A stretch of 64,000 bases of DNA, taken from contig JAZRQR010000130.1 in the NCBI GenBank assembly GCA_045650025.1, positions 1 through 64,000 of the forward strand, in the 5' to 3' direction. Position 1 is the first letter of the stretch. Each line of letters starts with the position of its first letter. This stretch comes from SVQP01 sp045650025. Its GTDB lineage: Bacteria; Bacillota; Clostridia; Oscillospirales; CAG-272. Below, in pieces: positions 1 to 7,978 of the stretch. The translations under genes and the position numbers were made by a program. Below the pieces are notes generated by a model, which was not told the DNA's origin, searched no databases, and saw only the letters and a list, made by a program, of their open reading frames with translations.

Positions 1-126
1 TCGACGCCATCCTTACCATCGACGCCATCCTTACCATCGACGCCATCCTTACCATCGACGCCATCCTTACCATCGGCGCCATCCTTACCATCGGCGCCAT
101 CCTTACCATCGGCGCCATCCTTACCA
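1..126. repeat. 18-bp tandem repeat inside collagen-like gene
   Basis: Seven contiguous 18-bp units run from the window edge to 126. Four carry tcgacgcc and three carry tcggcgcc, each followed by atccttacca. Each unit encodes one GKDG(V/A)D hexapeptide on the minus strand. The two variants lie in separate blocks, as expected from slipped-strand or unequal expansion. The true copy number is unknown because the array runs off the window. Confidence 0.9.
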
Positions 127-674
127 TCGGCGCCCGCTTGACCGACGACCTTACCCACATTGATCGAGCTACCGTCTGAGAAGGTCAGCACCAGCTCACC
201 TTGGGCACCAATCTCGGACTTGGTGATGACAACCCCATCCTTGCCATTCGCGCCATCTTTTCCGTCTTTGCCGTCCGCGCCCTTGACACAGCCCAGATCC
301 AGCACGCTACCGTTTGACAGCGTCACGATCAGGCTTCCCTGCGCATTGACTTCCACCGCCTGCACACCGACACCATCTGCGCCGTCCGCGCCCCGAATGC
401 ACCCCAGATTCATCTCTGTGCCGTTTGTCAGCGTGACAATCAACTCATTCTCGCGGAGCACAACGTCCGCAATGCCAACACCATCCCTGCCATCCTGACC
501 GTCCTCGCCATTGCTTCCCTGTGCCAAAATGCCTAAGCTTTCCCCGTTGACATACCAATATCCATCCTGCACGTAAGGGGTATAGCCATTTGCACCGTCT
601 GCGCCGTTTTTCACGCAGCCAACCAAAGCTGCCAAAAGCAACACAACCGCCATCATCCAACAAATCTGTTTCAT
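1..674 (-). CDS. Collagen-like repeat lipoprotein (3' end outside window)
   Basis: Read on the minus strand from an ATG at 672-674, preceded by a GGGAGG ribosome site. The product starts MKQICWMMAVVLLLAALVGC, a lipoprotein signal peptide with lipobox LVGC, so it should be anchored outside the membrane. After about 30 residues come repeated modules of the type 'G-A-D-G-x-D-G' alternating with short beta-like segments ending in S/T-N-G-S/T-x-x-x-L-G. The last residues in the window are pure Gly-X-Y triplets (GKDGAD/GKDGVD), the hallmark of bacterial collagen-like proteins. About 224 codons are visible and the C-terminus lies beyond position 1. Function is unknown; surface structure or adhesion is typical for the class. 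An 18-bp DNA repeat underlies the collagen tract. Confidence 0.8.
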   Translation of the reverse strand, partial: MKQICWMMAVVLLLAALVGCVKNGADGANGYTPYVQDGYWYVNGESLGILAQGSNGEDGQDGRDGVGIADVVLRENELIVTLTNGTEMNLGCIRGADGADGVGVQAVEVNAQGSLIVTLSNGSVLDLGCVKGADGKDGKDGANGKDGVVITKSEIGAQGELVLTFSDGSSINVGKVVGQAGADGKDGADGKDGADGKDGADGKDGVDGKDGVDGKDGVDGKDGV

Positions 675-866
675 TCTGTCAACCTCCCGGATCCGCGCAA
701 GCAATACGCTGCGCCAATCATACCGTTATTGACTTCAGTATAGCACAAAAACGCCACAATGTAAAGAAAAAAACTATATTTAAAAATCAGGGCAATGCAT
801 GCTTCTGTAGCAACACGCGCCGCTATGGCAAGAGATATTCTCAATGGTTTGACCAAGTAAACATAG

Positions 867-899
867 AAAAAGGACTGTATCCGCAGATACAGTCCTTTT
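867..899. terminator. Intrinsic terminator, bidirectional
   Basis: A 12-bp stem (aaaggactgtat / atacagtccttt) with a short loop and A/T tracts on both sides. It lies just past the stop of the membrane protein at 903 on the minus strand. The stretch 675-866 upstream of the collagen-like gene holds nothing else I can support. Confidence 0.75.
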
Positions 900-902
900 T
901 GA

Positions 903-2099
903 TTATTCCGGCACGGCGGCGCCTCCGTCGTCGGTCAGGATTGCCTCGTCAATGCTTCTCGCATCCAAGATGAGATTGCCGTCTGCAAGATCAATGCCGC
1001 CGCGGAAGGTCACCACCACAAGGTCGCCCACGCCCACGCCAGCATATTCAATGCAGCGGCGCACGCGGATGTCCGCCAAGGACACGCGGAACACCATGCC
1101 CTCGCTCGCGTCCACACACATGATGCTGTCGTCAATATACGCATATCCGTCCTCGATCCTGACAAGCGTTCCCGCAAGTCTGTATTCGTAAGGCTCCATG
1201 GGCTTTTCCACTGAATTGGTCATGGCGTAGTCAATGATCTTATTTGCTGCCTCCGTGCCGATCTCGTAAATATACGCATAATCAAACACGTTTGTCCACA
1301 AATAGCCGTCCTCGGTGATATACAGCGCCTTTTTGTACACGCCCAGTGCATCCGAGGTCACGGTGAAGCTGAGGTAAGGCGCGTCCCCCGCCCAATGGTC
1401 GCTGTCGGCATACACCTTGGCGTCGCGACAGGAGGCGAGTACCTCAATGATATAGGCATCGTCCGCAGTCAAGCCGTAATGCCCCGTCGAATGATGATAC
1501 TTATCATCCGCCGTGGAAAAGCGGTCAAGCTCCAGCACCTTGGCAAGATTGTAACGGTCAAACAGCTCGCCAAGCGTGGCAGGCTTGTCATCATAGCCGT
1601 CACGGCAACGGTAGGCGTAATACACGCCCTCAATACCCAGCGCGACGACGTGCTCACGGGGTGCTCCCTTGACCTCGCGCACCTCATAGCCAAGATAATT
1701 GCCCAGCTTTGTGCCCAAATTGTGGGGCTGCACCTCTATGCCCGAGGTCACATAATTGCGAAGCGACCACACGATATACGCGTGCTTTTCCATCGCACTC
1801 AAATATTCCGCAGGCCACTCGATCGCAGTCTCCGCGCCGCCAATCGCTTGCTGCTTATAATGCCGCTCCAGGTCTCCAAAGGATACCGTCTCTCTCGGCG
1901 GCATACCCGGCAGCTCCTCTTCACCGCGCAGCATAGGCACAACGATCACGCCCGCCAAAATCACCACGCAAAGGCAGGCTGCTACCAGCACGCCCCACCG
2001 GGCAAGCGGTCGCTTGGCTTTTTTTGTATCCTTTGCAGCCGCACCGACAAGATCTTGATCGATCTCGCCCATCGCTTCTGCCATTTTCGGTATTTTCAT
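903..2099 (-). CDS. Putative membrane partner (anti-sigma-type) of the ECF sigma factor
   Basis: A 398-residue protein with a basic cytoplasmic N-terminus (about 1-32), one clear membrane segment at about 34-56 (GVLVAACLCVVILAGVIVV) and a large extracytoplasmic part with no motif I recognise. Its ATG (2097-2099) overlaps the sigma-factor stop by four bases, so the two are translationally coupled. An ECF sigma gene followed directly by a one-TM protein is the classic sigma/anti-sigma arrangement. The role is inferred from position and topology, because no zinc-binding HxxxCxxC anti-sigma motif is visible. The extracytoplasmic domain may sense an envelope signal. Confidence 0.7.
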   Translation of the reverse strand: MKIPKMAEAMGEIDQDLVGAAAKDTKKAKRPLARWGVLVAACLCVVILAGVIVVPMLRGEEELPGMPPRETVSFGDLERHYKQQAIGGAETAIEWPAEYLSAMEKHAYIVWSLRNYVTSGIEVQPHNLGTKLGNYLGYEVREVKGAPREHVVALGIEGVYYAYRCRDGYDDKPATLGELFDRYNLAKVLELDRFSTADDKYHHSTGHYGLTADDAYIIEVLASCRDAKVYADSDHWAGDAPYLSFTVTSDALGVYKKALYITEDGYLWTNVFDYAYIYEIGTEAANKIIDYAMTNSVEKPMEPYEYRLAGTLVRIEDGYAYIDDSIMCVDASEGMVFRVSLADIRVRRCIEYAGVGVGDLVVVTFRGGIDLADGNLILDARSIDEAILTDDGGAAVPE

Positions 2100-2644
2100 A
2101 GTCCAATTCCCTCCCCTATCAAATACTCCCTAAGCTTATTTCGGGTGTGAAACAGCATGCTCTTGACCTTGCTTTGGCTAAAGCCGTAGCGCTTGGCAAT
2201 GTCCGAAACCGAGTCAAAAAAGTAATACTTGCGGATAAACACACCGCGCACGTCCTCGCTCTGCTCACGCAAAAACGCGCTGATGGCAGCCCCGATCTCG
2301 CCCTCGCGTCCGTCCACCGCATCGTCCGGTAAAACCTCCTCCAGCTCGGACAAGGAAACGGTCATCTCCCGACTGCATTTCTGTCTGGTCAGCGCGCGCA
2401 AGCGCTTAAGCGACAGATTGCGCACCACACGGCAAGCAAACGCACCAAGATCATCGGGGCTCGCGGGCGGAATGGCATTCCAAAGCCCCACATACGCGTC
2501 GTTAACGCACTCCTCGGCATCCTGCTCGTTGCCCAGCACACGCCGCGCAAGCCCCAAGCATAGCTTGCCGTATTTTTGCTCGGTCGCCCGAATCGCGCGC
2601 TCGTCACGCGCAAAATACAGCGCAATAATGCTGCGGTCGTCCAT
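2096..2644 (-). CDS. ECF-type RNA polymerase sigma factor
   Basis: 182 residues, a normal length for an ECF sigma factor. Region 2 is seen at about 10-75 (DAEECVNDAYVGLWNAIPP, then FACRVVRNLSLKRLR). Region 4 is at about 125-175 with an HTH (SVSDIAKRYGFSQSKVKSML). The protein directs RNA polymerase to a dedicated promoter set. It is the first gene of a two-gene operon with the coupled membrane protein, and it is preceded by a vegetative-type promoter (2734-2762). The family call is secure; the signal it answers is unknown. Confidence 0.9.
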   Translation of the reverse strand: MDDRSIIALYFARDERAIRATEQKYGKLCLGLARRVLGNEQDAEECVNDAYVGLWNAIPPASPDDLGAFACRVVRNLSLKRLRALTRQKCSREMTVSLSELEEVLPDDAVDGREGEIGAAISAFLREQSEDVRGVFIRKYYFFDSVSDIAKRYGFSQSKVKSMLFHTRNKLREYLIGEGIGL

Positions 2645-2733
2645 GCCTCACACCTCCTGTCAATTTGATGGCGCCTCAACCATACAGTACCCTTTTGGAT
2701 GCCGACGGTTGCAAAAGAGGGATTCTTTTTTCA

Positions 2734-2762
2734 ATTATAGCAAAAAATCGGCATACCGTCAA
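2734..2762 (-). promoter_or_regulatory. Sigma-A-type promoter of the ECF sigma operon
   Basis: On the minus strand TTGACG (2757-2762), 17-bp spacer, TATAAT (2734-2739), about 90 bp before the sigma-factor start. A vegetative promoter implies basal housekeeping transcription rather than only autoregulation. Confidence 0.75.
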
Positions 2763-2832
2763 CCTCCCACACCCGAGTGCTGCTCTTTGGCAAGAAAAGA
2801 CGCACGAATTGAAAATTTATTGTGTCAAGCCC

Positions 2833-2861
2833 TTGCCAAAATCAAAAGTTTGTGTTATAAT
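2833..2861 (+). promoter_or_regulatory. Sigma-A-type promoter of the tRNA-Ser locus
   Basis: TTGCCA (2833-2838), 17-bp spacer, TATAAT (2856-2861). Transcription would begin about 2868, immediately before the broken tRNA-Ser-like copy and about 225 bp before the intact tRNA. Confidence 0.75.
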
Positions 2862-2874
2862 ACAATGCGTTGTA

Positions 2875-3070
2875 TATGAAGGCGTATCTCGGCACAGCCG
2901 AGATTGCGAAGTGGTCATAACGGGTAAGCAAGTAAAAACGATTGAGAATCGTTTTTGCGAAGCGATACCGCCCAAAGCAAGGAGTTTGCAGAGCCGAGCG
3001 CACCGAGGCTCGCACAAACGACTATGCGACGGCGGAGGGCACGAGTCTTAAAACCGTTTGGCACAAGATC
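2875..3070 (+). pseudogene. Interrupted tRNA-Ser-like remnant
   Basis: The stretch atgaaggcgtatc (2876-2888) resembles the 5' acceptor end of the intact tRNA (atggaggcatatc). Positions 2907-2922 repeat 16 bases of its D-arm exactly (cgaagtggtcataacg). Positions 3044-3061 repeat its anticodon 3' arm with one base missing. Between these blocks lie a 19-base insert and about 120 bases of hairpin-rich DNA. No T-arm or matching acceptor 3' end is present, so it cannot fold as a tRNA. Confidence 0.45.
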
Positions 3071-3091
3071 CTCCGCTTTACAACTTAATAT

Positions 3092-3179
3092 GGAGGCATA
3101 TCGAAGTGGTCATAACGAGGCGGTCTTGAAAACCGTTTGGGGCTTCCCCACGGGGGTTCGAATCCCTCTGCCTCCGCCA
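3092..3179 (+). tRNA. tRNA-Ser (anticodon UGA)
   Basis: An 88-base gene with the acceptor stem GGAGGCA / TGCCTCC, discriminator G and an encoded CCA end (3177-3179). The anticodon loop CTTGAAA gives UGA. A long variable arm (ggggcttcccc) is characteristic of serine tRNAs, and the T-arm contains GTTCGAATC. This is a class II tRNA that reads UCA (and by wobble other UCN) codons. It is followed by a strong hairpin at 3187-3215. Confidence 0.95.
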
Positions 3180-3186
3180 AATAACA

Positions 3187-3215
3187 AGACACCCATCGCG
3201 TTGCGATGGGTGTCT
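3187..3215 (+). terminator. Hairpin after tRNA-Ser
   Basis: 13-bp stem agacacccatcgc / gcgatgggtgtct with a 3-base loop, starting eight bases past the tRNA. The T tract is weak (ggttatttg). A related hairpin follows the duplicated tRNA tail at 3385. Confidence 0.6.
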
Positions 3216-3281
3216 GGTTATTTGATGGAGATATAATAGGGATACGAACGCAGTGAGCAAAACAACCTGAATGGTTGTTTT

Positions 3282-3378
3282 GTGAACGGTGACCGAAGAT
3301 TTTTGCGAAACATGACCTTGCGTTTCATCCGGAATGTTTCGCAAAAATCAAGAACGAATCCCTCTGCCTCCGCCAAAT
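3282..3378 (+). repeat. Duplicated tRNA-Ser 3' end behind a long hairpin
   Basis: Positions 3355-3378 (cgaatccctctgcctccgccaaa) repeat the T-arm/acceptor/CCA end of the intact tRNA (3159-3181). The 5' side of the tRNA is missing. In front of it sits a 15-bp inverted repeat (atttttgcgaaacat, starting about 3299, and its complement ending about 3349) plus a second hairpin at about 3258-3284. This could be a decayed third tRNA copy or one edge of a small integrated element. Confidence 0.5.
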
Positions 3379-3384
3379 TGTAAG

Positions 3385-3416
3385 CCCCCCATCGCGGCGC
3401 GATGGGGGGTGTTTTT
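3385..3416. terminator. GC-rich intrinsic terminator
   Basis: 11-bp stem ccccccatcgc / gcgatgggggg, three-base loop, then gtttttat. It faces rightward, and also lies directly past the stop of the leftward MBL lipoprotein gene (3418). Confidence 0.7.
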
Positions 3417-3417
3417 A

Positions 3418-4734
3418 TCACTTTTTCTTATAATCCGGCATGGACAGTTCTGCGTCGGCGGCGAAGGTGGTGCCCCAGTCGCGGGTGTACTGGCCAAGAC
3501 CTGCGATCAGGATCTCCTTGGTGTAGTCGCGCTCCTCCAGCGCCTTACGCTCCTCGTAGTGGCGCTCGGTCTGGTTATAGAGGTAGAGATTGCAGGGATA
3601 GTACAGGATGGATGCCTGCACGGTCTCATAAAATTCCAGCGGCACGTCCTCGACGCCGTGGTGTGAGATCTGGCAAACGTCGCTCTTAAGGTACTCCGCG
3701 CCGTACATAGCGGTCATCAGGTCAGTTCCCTCCTTACCGATGTCGCCTAAAAAGATGGCGCTGTAATTCTCGGTATAGATACGGGTGACCAGGCTGGAGT
3801 TATTGAAATAGTTATTGTGGTTGCCGATCTTGAACAGATCATCCGCCGCCAGCAGCACTTCCATCCTGAACTCGCCAAAAACGAATTCCATACCGGTGTG
3901 TGCGTACACGAGCTGCGCGCCCAGCTTGGTAACATCCTCGTGAATGTCGACGTTGAAGTAATCGTCACCGCCGATCTGCTTGGCAAGCTCGATCTCAATG
4001 GGCGCGAAAATAACGTACTCGACCTTAACGTCATCGGCGTAATTGTTGCAGAAATACGAGAAGGTGGGGTGATGGTCGTCATGCGAGTGGGTCAGCACCC
4101 ATGCGCGGATAAGCGGCTTATCCGAACCCGTGTGCAGATCCTCGATTTGAGCCATAACCTTTTTCGCGCGCTTTTCGTACGAGCCGTCATACACGATAAA
4201 CGAGCCGTCCGGCAGCTGCACGATATAGCACATGCCGTTGACGTTGGAGCTGTCACGCATCTGCGTGATCGAGGGGGTCACACTTCCCTGCACCTCCTCG
4301 GCACTCAGCACGGGCGGCAGGGTCTTTCCGGCGTCATCAGAGCGCACGACGGAGAGCTCTTTGCTGCTCGCGATCCAATACACGTGCGCCATAGCCGTAC
4401 CATCGGTCAGCGTGCAGAACAGGCTGCCAGCCTTGTCGCTCTCGGTATAAACACGATAGCCCTCCTGTAAAAAGTAGGAGCGCACACCCGCAAAATCCTC
4501 TGCGGTCTTGTCCAGGTAGGTGCGCAGGACCGAATTATCCTCGCACTTATAGGTAATATCGGCATAGCCGTAGCTTTCGGGGTCAATGGGATCGGGCAGC
4601 GTTTCTGCCTCGGTCTGCGTTTCGGCAGAGCCGTCGGAGGATTCGCCCCCATCGGTCGTGCACGCACTCATGGGGATCAGCATGGAGAGAAGCAGGATCC
4701 ACAGCGTCAGGGTCAATACAGCGTTTCTTTTCAT
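3418..4734 (-). CDS. Secreted MBL-fold metallohydrolase lipoprotein
   Basis: The ATG at 4732-4734 is chosen because it has a GAAAGGA ribosome site; an in-frame ATG at 4758 has none. The 438-residue product begins with a lipoprotein signal (SMLIPMSAC). Metallo-beta-lactamase metal ligands are visible (THSHDDHH at roughly 205-212; further on FLGDIGKEG and ISHHGVED), as in the ComEC-type/competence-like MBL hydrolases. It is the last gene of a leftward run murC - EEP phosphatase - this gene, with a 13-base gap. The substrate is unknown. Family confidence is good; role is not assigned. Confidence 0.8.
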   Translation of the reverse strand: MKRNAVLTLTLWILLLSMLIPMSACTTDGGESSDGSAETQTEAETLPDPIDPESYGYADITYKCEDNSVLRTYLDKTAEDFAGVRSYFLQEGYRVYTESDKAGSLFCTLTDGTAMAHVYWIASSKELSVVRSDDAGKTLPPVLSAEEVQGSVTPSITQMRDSSNVNGMCYIVQLPDGSFIVYDGSYEKRAKKVMAQIEDLHTGSDKPLIRAWVLTHSHDDHHPTFSYFCNNYADDVKVEYVIFAPIEIELAKQIGGDDYFNVDIHEDVTKLGAQLVYAHTGMEFVFGEFRMEVLLAADDLFKIGNHNNYFNNSSLVTRIYTENYSAIFLGDIGKEGTDLMTAMYGAEYLKSDVCQISHHGVEDVPLEFYETVQASILYYPCNLYLYNQTERHYEERKALEERDYTKEILIAGLGQYTRDWGTTFAADAELSMPDYKKK

Positions 4735-4747
4735 GATGCTCGTCCTT

Positions 4748-5518
4748 TCAAAATGCAATTTCCGCTACAATGGCAAAGTGATCCGAGTAAAACAATCCTT
4801 GATTTTGCACGTCATCGGGCACCATGCTGCATAAACTGCACGCCCCGTTGGCAAATATATAATCGATCTTGATGCGCTTTTCAGGTGCGATGCGCCCAAA
4901 GCCATGGAAGGTGCCGCCCAGATGTGCGGTGACGTCATATGCTCCGCGCGCCAGCATGGCATTTGTAATGGTCGCGATCTCGGGAGAATCGGGCTTGGCA
5001 TTCATATCCCCCATCAGCACCAGCGGCTGGGGGTATTTATCCAAAGCTGCGCACAAAAGCGCGGCTTCGATCTGTCTTGCCACAGCGCCCACGTGATCCA
5101 GGTGGGTATTGCACACGCAAATCTCGCGCTCTGCCTCAAAGCTATACAGCACGGCAACGGTTGCCATGCGCGGGCAGGGGCTCTGGTCGCCACCCAGCGT
5201 GGAGCCTGCAACCGAAGGCGTGGCGGTCAGCCAGAAATTTTCCACGTGCGCGGGCGAAAACCCTTGCTTACGGTAGGCAATTGCCATGGATTCCCCTTGA
5301 TAATTCCGCTCTCTGCCGCAGCCCACAAAGGCATACTCGGGCATATGCTGCTCCAGATACGCGCGCATCAGATGCGTGCATTCCTGAAAGCCCACGATAT
5401 CCGGCTTTTGCATCTCCAGCATGGCGATGACGCGGTCGGTGCGGTTGGTAAAGCTGTTGATCCCGTCACCTGCGTTGTCCACGCGCAAATTATAGGTCAT
5501 GATCTTGACGTTTGCCAT
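4748..5518 (-). CDS. Endonuclease/exonuclease/phosphatase (EEP) family protein
   Basis: 256 residues without a signal peptide, so cytoplasmic. The EEP signature runs in order: MTYNLRVDN near the start, FQEC (about 46), NTHLDHVG (about 137), GDMNAKPDS (about 165) and YSDHFAI close to the C-terminus. These supply the Asn, Glu, His and Asp residues of the metal-dependent phosphodiesterase/phosphatase site. It sits between murC (20-base gap) and the MBL lipoprotein. Substrate could be a sugar-phosphate, phospholipid or nucleic acid and cannot be told from the sequence. Confidence 0.85.
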   Translation of the reverse strand: MANVKIMTYNLRVDNAGDGINSFTNRTDRVIAMLEMQKPDIVGFQECTHLMRAYLEQHMPEYAFVGCGRERNYQGESMAIAYRKQGFSPAHVENFWLTATPSVAGSTLGGDQSPCPRMATVAVLYSFEAEREICVCNTHLDHVGAVARQIEAALLCAALDKYPQPLVLMGDMNAKPDSPEIATITNAMLARGAYDVTAHLGGTFHGFGRIAPEKRIKIDYIFANGACSLCSMVPDDVQNQGLFYSDHFAIVAEIAF

Positions 5519-5538
5519 ACTTGTCTCTCCTCCTTCTT

Positions 5539-6942
5539 TTAAAGGGTCAGGGGCAGCAGATCAAAGAGCTTATACACGTCACCCGCGCCCATGACGATCA
5601 CGGCGTCGCGCTCGGTGACCTGCTCGCTCAAATACTCTGCAACGCTTTGGTACTCGGCAATATACTTGGCACGCGCGCCGATGCGGGACGCCAGCTTTGC
5701 CGAGCTCATGCCCTTGCTGTCCTTCTCGCGCGCGGCGTAAATATCCACAAGCACCACCTGATCGGCTGCATCAAACGCGCCCGCAAACTGGTCTGCCAGC
5801 TGCGCGGTGCGGCTGTAGGTATGAGGCTGGAACACGCAGAATACGCGTGCAAAGCCCATTTTGCCAACGCCCTGCAGCGTTGCTGCCACCTCGGTGGGGT
5901 GATGCCCGTAATCATCGTACACGGCAGCACCGTTGAGCTTGCCCTTATACTCCATGCGTCTGCCCGCTCCGCGGAACGCATGCAAGCCGCTTGCGATCTG
6001 CTCAGCGCAAAGTCCGCACAAATGCGCGCTTGCCGCTGCTGCCAGCGCGTTATAGACGTTATGCTTACCGGGGACGCTGAGCGCCACGTGTGCAAACGCC
6101 TCGCCGTCCAGCAAAATATCAAACGACGGAAAACCGCCATCATAGCAAACGTTGACCGCACGGAAGGTGGCATACTCGTTTTCAATGCCAAACGTGACCG
6201 TACCGCCTACGTACTGTGCAAGCGATGCCATGACCTCGGGGTCGTCACAGTTTGCAACCGCAAAGCCACTCTCCCCCGTCAGATCGGCATACTTGCCAAA
6301 CGAGGTGCGGATCTGCTCCATGCTCTTGAAATAATCCACGTGCTCCATTTCCACGTTGAGAAGCACGGCAATGCCCGGATTGAAATCCAGGAAGGAATCC
6401 ATATACTCGCAAGCCTCAAAGATAAAATGCTGCTTGCCGCCGATGCGGTACGCGCCGTCCAGGCACGCGGTGGTCGCACCCGAAAGCACGGTGGGATCTG
6501 CTCCCGCATCCACAAAGATCTGCGCACACATGGAGGTGCAGGTGCTCTTGCCGTGCATACCCGCAATGCCCACGCGATGTGCGTATCCCATCATGATATA
6601 GCCCAGGTAATCCGCGCGCGATACGCAAGGAATGCCCTGTGCCTTGGCATAGGCGTATTCGGGGTTGTCGGGCGAGATCGCCACGGTGTACACCACCATA
6701 TCCGCGCCCTCTGCCGCCACCGCATCATGCTCGTAAAACACGCGGATGCCGCTCTGCTCCAGCGACTGCGTCACGGCGGTGCAGGTGCGGTCGGTGCCGC
6801 TGACCGCATAGCCGCGCTGATGGGTGATCAGCGCCAGCGAGGACATCATGACGCCGCCTACGCCTACAAAATGAATATGCTTTGCGCCGTCCAGCATTTG
6901 TGCAATGGCGGCAGCGCCAAAATGCGTATTGGGAGTTGCCAT
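5539..6942 (-). CDS. murC: UDP-N-acetylmuramate--L-alanine ligase MurC
   Basis: Joins L-alanine to UDP-MurNAc with ATP, the first amino-acid step of peptidoglycan precursor synthesis in the cytoplasm. The 467-residue protein shows the N-terminal Rossmann loop GVGGVMMSS (27-35), the Mur-ligase P-loop GMHGKSTCTSM (128-138) and the C-terminal motif YDDYGHHPTE. The P-loop has Ser where most MurC have Thr. The ATG at 6940-6942 is preferred over the one at 6960 because AGGAGAG lies six to twelve bases upstream. It heads a leftward three-gene run and is divergent from spoVG. Confidence 0.93.
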   Translation of the reverse strand: MATPNTHFGAAAIAQMLDGAKHIHFVGVGGVMMSSLALITHQRGYAVSGTDRTCTAVTQSLEQSGIRVFYEHDAVAAEGADMVVYTVAISPDNPEYAYAKAQGIPCVSRADYLGYIMMGYAHRVGIAGMHGKSTCTSMCAQIFVDAGADPTVLSGATTACLDGAYRIGGKQHFIFEACEYMDSFLDFNPGIAVLLNVEMEHVDYFKSMEQIRTSFGKYADLTGESGFAVANCDDPEVMASLAQYVGGTVTFGIENEYATFRAVNVCYDGGFPSFDILLDGEAFAHVALSVPGKHNVYNALAAAASAHLCGLCAEQIASGLHAFRGAGRRMEYKGKLNGAAVYDDYGHHPTEVAATLQGVGKMGFARVFCVFQPHTYSRTAQLADQFAGAFDAADQVVLVDIYAAREKDSKGMSSAKLASRIGARAKYIAEYQSVAEYLSEQVTERDAVIVMGAGDVYKLFDLLPLTL

Positions 6943-7117
6943 ACTCTCTCCTATCTGCAATTCATGAATTCGACATGAAATTGTAACGATTTTTTTACCT
7001 ATACAAACAAATATTCACACAATCATCACATTGCACATGAATACTTGTCACATTATCGTTGTAAAATAAAATTTACCAGTTTGACAATTAAACATTATGA
7101 ACACGGAGGACCGTATT

Positions 7118-7417
7118 ATGCAAATTACTGATATTAAGATCAGGAAGCTCTTTGATGACGGCCCCATGAAAGCCATAGTTTCTGTCACCTTCGATTATCA
7201 GCTGGCTGTCCATGACATCAAAGTCATCTATGCACGCGACAAGTACTTTGTCGTAATGCCCAGTCGCAAGAATCCCGATGAGACCTACAGAGATATTGCT
7301 CACCCCATCAACGCACAGTTCCGCAGCACGCTGGAGGAAGCGATCATCGTAGCATATCAAAAGGAAGTTGAGCTTGCCAATGCGGCTGCAGAGCAACAAG
7401 AACCCGCAACCTACTAA
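7118..7417 (+). CDS. spoVG: SpoVG family regulator
   Basis: 99 residues starting MQITDIKIRKL, with the SpoVG core DGPMKAIVSVTFD and the VVMPSRK segment near residue 50. SpoVG is a small nucleic-acid-binding protein that affects septation, sporulation and many genes in Firmicutes. The ATG at 7118 is seven bases behind GGAGGA (7105-7110); the in-frame ATG at 7097 has no ribosome site. It is a single gene ended by a terminator at 7439, and divergent from murC. The AT-rich gap in front (6943-7117) has no promoter I can place with confidence. Confidence 0.93.
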   Translation: MQITDIKIRKLFDDGPMKAIVSVTFDYQLAVHDIKVIYARDKYFVVMPSRKNPDETYRDIAHPINAQFRSTLEEAIIVAYQKEVELANAAAEQQEPATY

Positions 7418-7438
7418 TCCGGCAAATCCCTAAAAAAC

Positions 7439-7467
7439 GCTTCCCTTTCAAGGGGAGGCTTTTTTTA
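7439..7467 (+). terminator. Terminator of spoVG
   Basis: Stem gcttccctt / aaggggaggc with G-U pairs, followed by seven or more T residues (7460-7466). Confidence 0.8.
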
Positions 7468-7471
7468 TGCC

Positions 7472-7978
7472 TTACAGCGTGCCAAAGCCAAACAGCACGC
7501 CATCGTTCCCCACGTGCAGCGTGCCGAATTTGCCCTCGAACAAGCTGCCCGGATTGCAAAGCAGCAGCGGCTTTTGCAGCACCTGCGAGCCCACACGCTC
7601 GCCTGCCTCAAGCCATTGCTGATGTGCCCTGTGCGTATGCCCGTACAAAAGCACGTCCGCCTGCATCTGCGCCGCAAACGCGCATGCACGCTCCAAGCCA
7701 CCCTTGACGCCGTGGGTATGCCCGTGCATCAGGAGAATGCGGTAGGCTCCCACCTCCAAAAGCGCATGCTCGGGCACGCCGAGCCCCTCAAAGGTGGCGG
7801 TAAAATCGCAGTTGCCGCGCACACAGCGCACGCAAAGATCCTGATATTCCAGCACGCGCAAATCATGCAAGCCGTCCCCTAAAAACAGCACGGCATCGGG
7901 TGCGCGCAGCTGGCGCTCCAGCACAAGATCGATCCGGTCCGCTCTGCCGTGCGAATCGGCCAGTACCAAATACTCCAT
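7472..7978 (-). CDS. YfcE/MJ0936-type metallophosphoesterase
   Basis: 168 residues with the calcineurin-like phosphoesterase motifs in order: DSHG (8-11), GDGLHD (about 34), GNCD (about 55), MHGHTHG (about 84) and GHTHRA (about 114), giving the two-metal site. The family hydrolyses phosphodiesters; the physiological substrate is usually unknown. Its start abuts the stop of the lipid kinase gene with no gap, so the two form an operon. Confidence 0.9.
   Translation of the reverse strand: MEYLVLADSHGRADRIDLVLERQLRAPDAVLFLGDGLHDLRVLEYQDLCVRCVRGNCDFTATFEGLGVPEHALLEVGAYRILLMHGHTHGVKGGLERACAFAAQMQADVLLYGHTHRAHQQWLEAGERVGSQVLQKPLLLCNPGSLFEGKFGTLHVGNDGVLFGFGTL

Noticed and set aside
3355..3378. Second tRNA gene ending at 3378
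   Set aside because: Only the 3' T-arm/acceptor end is present; there is no 5' acceptor strand, D-arm or anticodon arm to pair with it.
6943..7117. Promoters in the divergent murC-spoVG gap
   Set aside because: Several weak AT-rich candidates exist on both strands but none has both boxes at good spacing, so none is reported.
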